Assembly (NCBI RefSeq): GCF_000004825.1
Contig: NW_008805063.1
Coordinates: 558,857-622,856, forward strand
Source of the DNA: Heterostelium album PN500
Lineage: Eukaryota; Evosea; Eumycetozoa; Acytosteliales; Acytosteliaceae
DNA length: 64,000 nt
Reading direction: 5' to 3'
Below, one piece after another: positions 1 through 9,190 of the stretch (within the stretch, counting starts at the first letter, position 1; each line of letters begins with the position of its first letter). The position numbers and the translations under genes are program-made. A model generated the notes under the pieces. It was given only the letters and a program-made list of their open reading frames with translations. It was not told the origin of the DNA and made no database searches.

Positions 1-63
1 CAATATCGATTCTAATGTCAATGTTATATTTTCACTATAATCAAATCTAAAAATATATTAATT

Positions 64-778
64 TCAAGAGATTGTTAGTAACTTTCTTGATCTTAGATTA
101 AGATTAAGATTGATTGTTGGCTTAAGATCATACCCATAAATAAAGTTTTCGCCATAGTAGATGACGTCATAGTCGGGGATCACCAATTGGTTCGACTCCT
201 CAACAAAAGTAGCATTATAAACATTGGTTAATTCAATCGGTCTTGAATCATCAGTCGATAAACTGAATACCACTGCTTTGATTGTGTTTTTAAGATTGTT
301 TACAATAGTTCCATCAAAGATACCGTCGTTTGCTGAATAATAAAAGTCTACCTTTCCATTAATATAACCTGTGAAAAATGAATACACAAATTATGTTAAT
401 AACAATCAATCAATCAAATAATTTATTAATATATATATGTATAATTTACTTACCTGTTGGTATACAAGAAGAAGATTCTTCAATTGATAAACAAAAGTAT
501 CCATTCTTGCAATATCCACATGGATTTAAATTATTGCTACCACTGTTATCATTATGATCTCTATTATTATTGTTTTCGTTGTCGTTGTTATTATTATCAT
601 TGTCAATTTTCGAATAATAAAGTTTATTATTTAATCTATCGTAGTGTGGTTGAAGTCTATGTTGAACTTGTATTGGTTGTGAAAAGGTGAGGGAGATCGA
701 CAAGGAAATCACTGCCAACATGAAAAACAGTGATGCCGTTTTGATGCGAAGGAAATAAACAAATGATGCCGCTGACAT
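64..778 (-). CDS. Small secreted protein with CBM49-like carbohydrate-binding domain
   Basis: Two exons, 778-454 and 368-64, joined across an 85-nt GT/AG intron, encode 209 residues. I chose the ATG at 778 because it directly precedes a hydrophobic signal peptide of about 30 residues; an upstream in-frame ATG at 889 would add a charged leader before it. After the signal come an N/D-rich low-complexity linker and a short Cys cluster (CGYCKNGYFC). The C-terminal ~90 residues look like the CBM49 fold of dictyostelid cellulose-binding and spore-coat proteins: a hydrophobic strand following NNLKNTIKAVVFS, then VIPDYDVIYYGENFIYGYD, which resembles the family's Pxw...pGesytFGY ending. The likely role is secretion and binding of cellulose or another glycan in the extracellular matrix. 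The secretion call is firm; the CBM49 call is by eye. Confidence 0.6.
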
Positions 779-1629
779 TTCAATGTGTGTGTGTGAACTC
801 TTCAAACTACTAATACAATAAAAAGTTGCAACCTTTTTGCTATTTTCTAACTTTTGATGATATAATTGATGATCTGTAATAAAATTCAAAAGAGAAGTTT
901 TTTTTATTTTTTTTTGTCGAAATTATCGAAAAAGCAAAAGAACTTTACTTGGTTTGTTCGCAGATGAGCAAAAAAAAAGAATTTTTTTTTTTTTTTTTAG
1001 TATTGTGTAGTGGAATCATGGGCAAAAGCTTCAGAATACTTTCTATCGAATGCCAATCAAATTATTTACATTTCTTTTTTTTTTTGGTGTCATCTTGAAG
1101 ATCTTTAGCTCTTTAAAGACTAAAACAATAATAAAATACTTGGGATTTTTTGGAGATTCTTCTGGTTAGCTAGTTATTTGGTGATTGTATTGACAAATAT
1201 CATAAAATGAATTCTAATATTGACAAAGAATTGGGATCTTAATGAAATAGTTTAGATCAATCTCTTGTTAAAGATACATTTATAAATAATAAATGCATTA
1301 AATATCAAATTTGGTGCTTGTTCTGAATTCAATTATGATGAGTAAGTGGCATACAAATACAAGATTGATAGTAAATAGGTTTTTTAAATCAATTATCGTT
1401 GAAAGTACATATAGTCACTATTAATTAATTCAACTTCAAAACTCTTTGTGTATTTCCAGTTAATTAATTTTGAAAAGACTTTATAATATTTATTGTTCGT
1501 TTCACATTATGTGAAGTGTTTGTAGGTGTCTCTTCTACAAAAGAAGAATGGAACTTATTAAAATAAAAAATACAAAATTTAATTTAGTTTATAATTAAAA
1601 ATTTACAAACAAGAATCGTACACAACACA
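779..1629. other. Intergenic, no gene seen
   Basis: AT-rich spacer with several T runs (for example 961-1000). It holds the 5' flank of the secreted-protein gene on the minus strand and the 5' flank of tRNA-Ala. I see no open frame or structured element here. Confidence 0.6.
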
Positions 1630-1702
1630 GGGCTTGTAGCTCAGATGGTAGAGCGCTCGCTTAGCATGCGAGAGGTAAAGGGATCGATACCCTTCTAGTC
1701 CA
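1630..1702 (+). tRNA. tRNA-Ala (anticodon AGC)
   Basis: A 73-nt cloverleaf without an intron. The acceptor stem pairs GGGCTTG with CTAGTCC, with one G-U pair and one U-U mismatch, and the discriminator is A. The D arm is GCTC...GAGC, the anticodon stem is CTCGC/GCGAG around the loop TTAGCAT (anticodon AGC), and the T arm is AAGGG/CCCTT around ATCGATA. The T loop departs from TTCGA by one base, so the internal B box is slightly non-canonical. CCA is not encoded, as expected for a eukaryote. Confidence 0.95.
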
Positions 1703-1728
1703 TAAAATATTTAAAATTACTAATCCTA

Positions 1729-1738
1729 GATGCGCGCA
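1729..1738 (+). promoter_or_regulatory. tRNA 3'-flank element GATGCGCGCA
   Basis: Ten bases, GATGCGCGCA, start 27 nt after the last base of tRNA-Ala. The identical decamer sits at exactly the same distance behind tRNA-Lys, and an ATGCG-containing repeat follows tRNA-Gln at nearly the same place. Its G+C richness stands out in AT-rich flanks. Function is unknown. Confidence 0.6.
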
Positions 1739-2290
1739 GTTTGTTATTTTACCAGTTGGCAATCTCAAACATGATCTGAGAGAGCGTTGGGAATTCTATG
1801 CAGATCTATCACCTCGCCATATCTCAATCTATGCTACACTCTGTGGTACCAATTGGCAGTTCATCTCAAACATCTGGACAACATGATCAGATCTGCTCAA
1901 CCATAACACTGGTCGACGACTGTTTAAAAATCTGCATGTGGAATGTTAAAGGTGCTGCGCTTTCCACCTCTGCAGCTGATCTCAAGTCTCACCTAGATCG
2001 TTTCGCTGATGACTATGTAGTTATTACTGAACTCAACATCAGTGAAAGCGATTCCGTTTCCTCACTTTACCCAAACAAAATCGTTCTCTGCTCCAGCGGT
2101 ATGGGTACAGGTGTAGCAATCGTCAAACTCAAAGGCGGCGACCTAGATTACAAAGTAATCTATTCAAATCCAGGAGATCGTATTCTCTTTGTTACAATCA
2201 ACTACTCACTACTCATTCAATGTTCTTGGAATCTATGCTCCTGTAGACCGTAAGCGGAGAAATGGATTCTCTAGACAACTCTCTTGTCGC
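1731..2290 (+). pseudogene. Fragment of TRE-like non-LTR retrotransposon (end of ORF1, start of ORF2 endonuclease)
   Basis: One frame is open from the end of the 3'-flank element to a TGA near 1884 and contains LPVGNLKHDLRERWEFYADL, without a start codon; it is probably the tail of an upstream ORF. A second frame (1798-2253) carries the start of an apurinic-endonuclease (EEP) domain: CMWNVKG, VVITELN (metal-binding Glu) and GTGVAIV. Near 2200 the frame shifts by one base and the next conserved block, VLGIYAPVDRKRR, continues in another frame. The reverse transcriptase is absent. In D. discoideum, TRE3 elements insert 40-150 bp downstream of tRNA genes, and this fragment lies in that position behind tRNA-Ala, in the same orientation. 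It is truncated at both ends and frameshifted, so it is dead. Confidence 0.65.
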
Positions 2291-2783
2291 CGCCCACCCA
2301 TAAAGGATACAATAAACAAGATTCTACTGTATACCTATGCAGTAACGATCAAATACATGCTATATCTATTCATTTTCCTCAAAGACTAAGACCAAGAATG
2401 AGTAGAAACTAAGGTTGGAGGTCGATCGCGCCCTACAAAATATCATTGATTTTAACATTTAATTCCAAAGATTAAATAAATGATATATATATTGATCTTT
2501 TTATATATTGAAACAAGATTTCTTATTTGTAGATTAAAAAATTATTAATTTAATAATTTAAAATTAATTTTTAAAAATAATTAAATTTGAAAAAGTTCGA
2601 GTACAAAAAAGGAAAAAAAAATTCAAATAATGGCTATCCTTTAAGAATGACTCTCATTTTATTTAACTTGACATATTTGGTTAAAAAATTAAATTTTAAA
2701 TTAAAATTTTATTTAATTGAAATCGTTAATGATATATTTTTTAAAATAGATAATAACATATTCAAAAGTCTAAATTTTACACA
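2291..2783. other. Intergenic, no gene seen
   Basis: AT-rich DNA apart from a G+C-rich patch at about 2411-2437 (AGGTTGGAGGTCGATCGCGC) that may be the last trace of the retroelement. No gene is visible. Confidence 0.5.
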
Positions 2784-3741
2784 ATGAATAACTTAATATC
2801 TCTAGCAGACACAATGTTGGCTGCTGATGATCTGATCTCAAATAACAATAATGAGATGAGAAATAGTGGAACACAACCAATAGTTATTAATAGGTTGCCT
2901 GCTAATAATATGCAAATTACACCAACCAATTTGATCCAAAATCCACTACACCAATTACAGTCTCTCCCAACGATGGTCTAATGTTTCTTATTTATCTTGG
3001 ACGAAACCTTCTCTGAACTGAAGCAACAGTTATCTAAATTAAATCAGGAAATTAAAGAATTAGAATCAAATAATAATATATTCATTTATAAAGATAGATA
3101 TTACCAAATAGACTTACTCTACACATTCGATTTGAAATGTTGGCTCACGGTAATGGGTCTTGGCGATCTATTTCATTGGAACTCGACATTCAGGTGTCCT
3201 ACTTGCTTAGGTACTGGTTCATCTGGAAAAGTGGATCCTGACACTCAAGAGAAGATCGACCATTCTACAATTGGGAATGTTGCTGGATTCTTTGAGCCAC
3301 GTACTAGAGAGCTTATGAGGAAGGAAGGACAGAGAGTCAATAATAAGCTAGAAAAGTCAAAAGCTAAAAACCCAAAGGTCGAAATGAGGAGCTTCTCTGG
3401 TATGGCTGTAGTGGAGTCTTGACATTGATCCAACTAAAGTTCCACCAGACACGTTACACATGATCATGTCCATTGTTAAGACTGTTTTTAAACCGATACT
3501 ACTGCTATGTGACACCAATGAAACCTTACGAAAAGACATCGAAGACTTCCTCAAGTGTACGGCTAAACTGACATTGATAACGGTCTCACCAGGTACACTC
3601 TTGCATGGACAGCCTTATACATTCTATGACCGATTCAAACAGTCAGCTGTTAACTATATGGAATATATAAATATCTTGATTGATATTCTTATTAAGACCT
3701 TGTCGAATCATTCTGTATATAATAATGATAAGTTAGAATTG
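2784..3741 (+). pseudogene. Broken transposase-like gene (RNase H-fold core pieces)
   Basis: An open frame from ATG 2784 runs to a TAA at 2979-2981 and then continues in the same frame to 3422. It includes YTFDLKCWLTVMGLGDLF and FRCPTC, a pattern like the second catalytic Asp and the Cys-x2-Cys of a group of DDE-type transposases (DLK...G....CP.C). The next block, DPTKVPPDTLHMIMSIVKTV, resembles the I-x-D-x-LH stretch that follows in such proteins, but lies in another frame, so a one-base shift occurred around 3409-3422. The frame then stays open to 3741, where a GTAAGA donor joins in phase to the Tudor-like part at 3802. At least two lesions are present. The transposase assignment is an inference from pattern, not from an alignment. 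Confidence 0.4.
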
Positions 3742-3801
3742 GTAAGATGTTTAGTTTATTAAAAAAAAAAAAACAATTAAAACTAATGTAATTAATCAAA
3801 G

Positions 3802-4910
3802 CAATTTACAACAAATAGTTACAAGATTAAAATAAACAAGCCACAACAACAAGAACAACAACAACATGAACAACAACAAGAGCAACAAGAACAACTACAA
3901 GAGCAACAAGAACAACAAAAACAGCATCTATCAACCTCATTTCCACCACCAATAGTAAGAGATGTCAGAGAATCCAAAAGAAGAAAGATGTTTGATGATA
4001 GAATAGAAGAACTAAGACAAATGATACAGCAACAATCATCAACATTAATGCAACAAAATGTAGATGCTTTACAAAGAGTGCTTGAAGAACAAGAAAAACA
4101 ACAACAACTATCAGAAGCAAAAAAAAATAACAAAAGATCTAACATATCAACTAATTGAACGATCTATCAACATGTTTTTCATCAACAACGAGGAAGATAG
4201 TGGTAACGTTAATGAAAGTGATCATACTGCACTGAGACGTCAATGGGAAGAGTTGAGAAAGATAGAGAAAGATAGACAGCGAAATCAACATTTCAATATG
4301 TCCAATTTTGATTTAAATAGTTTATTTGGAATAGAGTCAATTGAAGTTGCTCCAACAGATTTCAACTGTAAACCAAAGTTTCTTTTAAATCAAAGAGTAT
4401 CTGTATTGTATGGTGTTGACGAAGATATAGATTGTGCTTATTATTATTCTTGGTGGGATGGTCACATTATAGATTATAATAAGAAAGATAATACATATAG
4501 AGTTGCATTCAAAGAGTAAGTAAAAATACAAACAACAAAATATGTTTTATAACTAATCTAATGTTTAATAAATTTAGTGAAGTAATTGCTAACTACAGTT
4601 ACAACACTAATAACTACAGTTAGCAATTACAACACTAAGTTATTACAGTGTTGATTATATTACAAGACAAAGTGCAACAGAAAGTATTTCGAATGATAGA
4701 ATGGTAGAAGGTAGATATGTATTGTATACTTACAAAGCTGATAAAACCCATGTTTTCTGTGCTGTTATAAACTCTATAATAACTAAGAAAAACAAAAAAA
4801 CTCTAACAATTAGACTATTAAAAACTAATGAAATAATTGAAAATGTTAATCCTGATGCTTGTTATGAGTTCTTTATCGAAAATCATCAAGTCAAAGCATT
4901 TTTTCCTTGA
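3802..4910 (+). pseudogene. Q-rich, tandem Tudor/agenet-like protein, frame-disrupted
   Basis: From the acceptor at 3801 the frame encodes a Q/E-rich stretch and a coiled coil, then shifts by one base at an A9 run (4119-4127). It continues with QRVSVLYG and YYYSWWDGHIIDYNKKDNTY, which look like a Tudor/agenet barrel (WWDG.I...yrVaF). A 62-nt GT/AG intron (4516-4577) leads to DEVIANYSYNTNNYS and a TAG at 4621-4623. A second open stretch in another frame (about 4627-4910) contains EGRYVLYTYKADKTHVFCAV, like a second small barrel. Local repeats at 4585-4638 separate the two and probably broke the frame. The A9 shift could be an assembly error. The part joins in phase to the transposase-like segment upstream, so both may have been one gene. 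Confidence 0.4.
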
Positions 4911-5283
4911 TTTTCATTAAAAATAAAAAAAAATAAAAATATATTACAAAATTAATTAAATTTTATTTATTTCGATTTTTCACTGACAAACTAACTTCCA
5001 AATATAGAATAATTTGTTTTTACATGACTTTCACCCACTTTCACCCACGATATATTAGGAATGTGAATGCAAATGATATTTTAGAGGGTTGAAGATCATG
5101 ATATGAGGAGATGCTGATTGAACAACGAATTTATTCTGTACACATTGGTTGGCTGAGGGTGGCCTGTGAGAGATGACGTTGAGGCAACTCATCAGCGAAG
5201 GTTTGGATGAAATAAAGTTGATATATACATTCGATAACTGATCGAGACTGTCAAGAATGAGAACCGGGAGAGGTGGTTCAAAT
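4911..5283. other. Intergenic, no gene seen
   Basis: 3' flank shared by the broken Tudor-like locus and the converging Crinkler-like gene. It contains a short tandem repeat TTTCACCCAC at about 5029-5048. Nothing else is recognisable. Confidence 0.5.
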
Positions 5284-7737
5284 CTACTGGATGTTCAATG
5301 TGTGACAAACACTCTTGTCAAATATAATGAGGTTGTTGAACTCTGGTCGTTGTTGTTCCAAAGAAGACCACGTGATGTATATGAAATAGGATTTCAATCC
5401 CTCGCTGACGAGACGCATTTCACTTCCATCGATTTGAGCAACACAAGTCTTTCCAGTGATCGATTCAGTGATGGAGGCAATGTTTTTGACATCGGTTGTG
5501 TTGAATGATTGAGCCATTGGACTTGAGGTTTCGTAAGCTTGGATTGTAGAGAGGGAGGTTTGAATGAAGAAGATCGAGTTGGTTGTGGGATTGTAGATGA
5601 TGAAGTCCCAAGAAGGAAAGTTGCCAGCAGATGGGATGTAGAGAGTGTTCATACCATAGTGACGAGGGACCTCGAGTTTGTGATCTCTCTTTTTGATATA
5701 CACTGTTCTTCCAATCAAAGGTAAAGGAATGTCAATGGGTGCGAACTTTGGTTGTTCTGTCTTCTTTGATCTCCCTTTCTTTGGCTTCTGTGGAGAGCTG
5801 ACAAGATGGAATCCACGAATAGGCTCTGAGAACGATCGAATCTTGAATGCTCTCTCGACCAATGTTTGGAATTGAGAACCAAGAGCGGTGTCACCCAATG
5901 AAGCCATTGTAGGGAATCCACGGAACATCCAATAGCTGTTGTGGAGCGCAAGAAATGCTCCTCTACAGATTGAGTGGTAGACATTGTCTCTGCTGTCAAA
6001 GAAGACAAGGCCAGTGTCACAGAGAGTTGAAGGGGCAGTTAGAATGTCCATTTTGTCAACTCGAGAGAAGAAGACATCCAAGAATCGATAATAATCTTCT
6101 CTTCTGTCGTGATCTGAGTCTGTTATATACTTGTTGATTTCGTCTGTGTACAACTTCTTGCGAGAATCAAGGAAACTCTCTGGTGTGGAGAATATGTACA
6201 TCTGATCATGCATTTCCTGTATCTCTCGTGGAATACGTCCAGTGATTTCCGCAAGCCTATCTATTGCATCTTGATCATCTCTCCAATCCTCTCGAATGTG
6301 AAGGCCACTCTTCTCATCCTCGATGACTTGTTTGAATGAGGCTTCACTGAAAGGAAGAACTCTGTGAATCCAGCTTGACATTCCAGAGGGGAGGTTGTGT
6401 TCGAACTTTGAATGAGCAGATCCAGAAACAACGAGAATGGTGCGAGCACCAGAGCATGGTCCAGCTTCAATGGTGAATGCCTTGCCAAACGAAGAGTTCT
6501 CGACTCCATCTTTCCAAAGGTGTTGATGTTCGTCCAAGCAGTACATGACAGGGTGCTCGACATATGATTGGAGCTGATTCATCAGTTCATCTGACACCAA
6601 GAATGCTTGAGATACATCATCTATTCCTACTACAGCAAGGTCGAGAAGAGTTGGAGCTTTCCATCTATTGTCAGCACATCGAATGGTTGATACTTTGAGT
6701 GCATTGAACGCAATAAATCTTTTGAGGAAATAGGCTGCCATCTGATTATTGTCTTGTAATCTCGACATCTGCTGAGTCAGTGGCTGAGAGAATTGTTAGT
6801 TGATGATCACTTAATTTAAGAACATATACATACGATATAGAAGAGGATGGCATTGTTCATATATGCAACACAGGTGAGGAGGTAGGATTCAAATGTCTTG
6901 CCAACACCATTGGAACCGGAGAGGATGATGCCACTCTGTTGGTTAGCATTCTTGACATTGACCTTGCCAACGTTGACCATATTGTAGAATTTCTCGACCA
7001 AATCATATCTCTCTCGGGTCAAAAGGTATGACTTGATCTTGTCTCCGAGCAACTTCATTGGAAGCTTCTCGTCTGTTCCACCAATGTTCGGCAACTCGAT
7101 GAATTGTCCAACCTTCCTCTTCAGTTGCTCAAGATTGCGAAGATAGTCCCACTTTGGATCATGACGATCGGGGAGATTAGGGTCCTGCAGTTTGGTGGCA
7201 TCTTGGGCTGATTGGAATGAGTGAATGAATTTGTTGACATTGCTTATACATACTCTTTGCAAAGATCTTGAGGTTGTTGATGGCCAAGAGAAGTTCCGTT
7301 GCTGCACCACCAGTGAGTCGGTATGGACGATCAAGGAGCTTCTGCTCGGTCAAAGTCAGGAGAGTTGGGCCGTTGACTCTCTGCTGTTTGAGAGTCTGCA
7401 CGTCGTCACTTGTGAAGATAGCGGGTGAGATGCCTGACGCCCATTTGGCGACTTCATCGACAGACCACTTCTGGATATCCTCTATTGTTGGCAGCGGCCT
7501 CGTGTCTGACTTCAGCTCTGGCAAGGATGATGACAACGACAAAGAGTTGATGTCAGGGAGTTTGTTGTCTCCTGAAGTGGAACAAAAGGAGCGATATTGG
7601 ATATGGGCTGGTCGGTGACGAAGCAGGTTGTTGATGGATTGATGCTGATTGCATACGAGGCTACGAGAGAGAACAGAGGTACATCCCCTCAAAGACCTTG
7701 AAGAGATGATACGCTGTACTATTGCTCGAGATAACAT
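5284..7737 (-). CDS. Mitochondrially targeted SAM-domain, P-loop, Crinkler-like protein
   Basis: Three exons, 7737-7254, 7207-6834 and 6783-5284, encode 785 residues; the introns are only 46 and 50 nt. Residues 1-55 are rich in Arg, Ser and Leu without acids and end in a RSFCST cleavage-like site, a typical mitochondrial presequence. A SAM domain follows at about 89-157 (WSVDEVAKWA...GAATELLLAI). A Walker A motif, GSNGVGKT, lies at 259-266 and a Walker B-like PVMYCLDEHQ beyond it, then a long C-terminal region without transmembrane segments. This order (variable N-terminal module, P-loop NTPase, C-terminal nuclease-like part) is that of Crinkler (CRN)-like proteins, which occur as effectors in oomycetes and as endogenous families in many eukaryotes. 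The target DNA or partner is unknown. The mitochondrial call is sequence-based; the C-terminal activity is not shown. Confidence 0.65.
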
Positions 7738-8220
7738 TGTTGCTATATGTACAGGATGAATGAAGTGAAAGTGAAATGAAAAGAGTTAGTTGATGACTAC
7801 ATGTTGTGTACAGTGAAGCAAAATAAATAAAATAAAACAAATTCATCCCTTTTCCAATGAAGAAAATTAAATTTAAATAAAAATTATAATATCTTTTTTA
7901 AAAAATTAATATTGACTATTCTATTATTTATTTATTTTAATGATAAAAATTTTTTTTAATCATTCATTAAAGATATCTTTCTTATAAATATAAGATCAGC
8001 ATCCGTAACTTTATTAACAGGTTCGCTCTCTGTTGATAGATAATCTCTTGAAACACTGGGCATCTTTGAATAGTTATCCAGTGATCAATCAAAAAATTAG
8101 TTTTGTTTGAACCTCAATCACTAAGAGATTTTAAAGTCCAAAGTTGTTATCACCCATTAGATATAGTCTGTTGGAATTGTGACATTAGGCATATTCTAAT
8201 TCTAATAATAATTAGTTAAA
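7738..8220. other. Intergenic, promoter of Crinkler-like gene
   Basis: AT-rich spacer between the divergent Crinkler-like gene and a doubtful small ORF. A T-rich block lies at 7870-7960. No gene is visible. Confidence 0.5.
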
Positions 8221-8554
8221 ATGGAGAATTTAACTGAACAAGATACAGTACAATTTCTAATAAGAGGCGGTTTGGGGGTGGCAGATGCTGAGACTTTGGC
8301 GAAAACCAAACCAAACACATGAGTCAATAATACAGACATTGATTGACCAAATTGTTCGAAGTTCACATATTGATGGTAGATGGACAAAAGAAAAGAAAAC
8401 AGCTGAAACTACAACAAAACCACGATTACAAAGTGACCAGTTGAAGAAGAACAACACCCAGAAATTGAAGAGAGAATCAAGAGATAAACTTGATCTGATT
8501 TTCTCTTTGTCCACAACTTCAAGTGGAAAAGAAGATAAATTTGGTTTTCTTTAA
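8221..8554 (+). pseudogene. Doubtful small ORF, possibly frameshifted
   Basis: An ATG at 8221 opens 34 codons (starting MENLTEQDTVQF) and ends at a TGA near 8324. An overlapping frame with ATG 8285 runs 89 codons to 8554 and is lysine-rich and hydrophilic. Read together they look like one short protein broken by a one-base shift, but neither part has a recognisable domain and chance ORFs cannot be excluded. Confidence 0.25.
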
Positions 8555-9190
8555 TTCTATTATATGTTGATAATAAATTCAAGAAAACATATTTCCCATT
8601 CTTACGGTATTTATAGTTAACTGTTTGTATTGGAATGAATTGAGAATGTTAAGGGTAACGATTTGAAATGAGATGACTAATGATAGATGTCTAAACAACT
8701 ATCTTCAAGTAAATTGTTTTTTATTTTCATTTCTTTTTTTTTACTCAAAATGGAATATTAATAACTTTTAACATATTGATTACATATATATACAAAAAAA
8801 GTTTCAAAGAATTAATAAATAAACCAAAAAGAGTGATGTATTTATAATTAAATAGTATTTGATTATAAAAATTTATTAGGGAAGATGTTGAATCATATTA
8901 CTGATTAAACTTTATGAATGCATCAAAATAAAGTCGAAAAGTATACCTTTCATTCGATATGAATAAATATGTTGGTAGTTTAATCCAAATCATCATGTGC
9001 TGTGTGTTGATGATTATCTAAATGTGACTTTTCACATTATTAAATCTTATGATGTTTGGTTGTTGTTTGTATGATTGTTTTGATTGTTTTTGATCGAATT
9101 TACATTTAATAAATAGTAATTACTATTATTATTGTTATTGTTATTATTAAAACTATAGATTATTGATAATGATGATTGATTTGTACTTTG
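8555..9190. other. Intergenic, no gene seen
   Basis: 3' flanks of the small ORF and of the converging arrestin/FYVE gene; AT-rich, no open frame of note. Confidence 0.5.

Noticed and set aside
2296-2303. ACCCATAA resembling the Dictyostelium upstream sequence element of small ncRNA genes
   Set aside because: It lies at the edge of the retroelement relic, no class I or snRNA-like transcript can be recognised about 60 bp downstream, and the same octamer also occurs inside a coding exon near 128.
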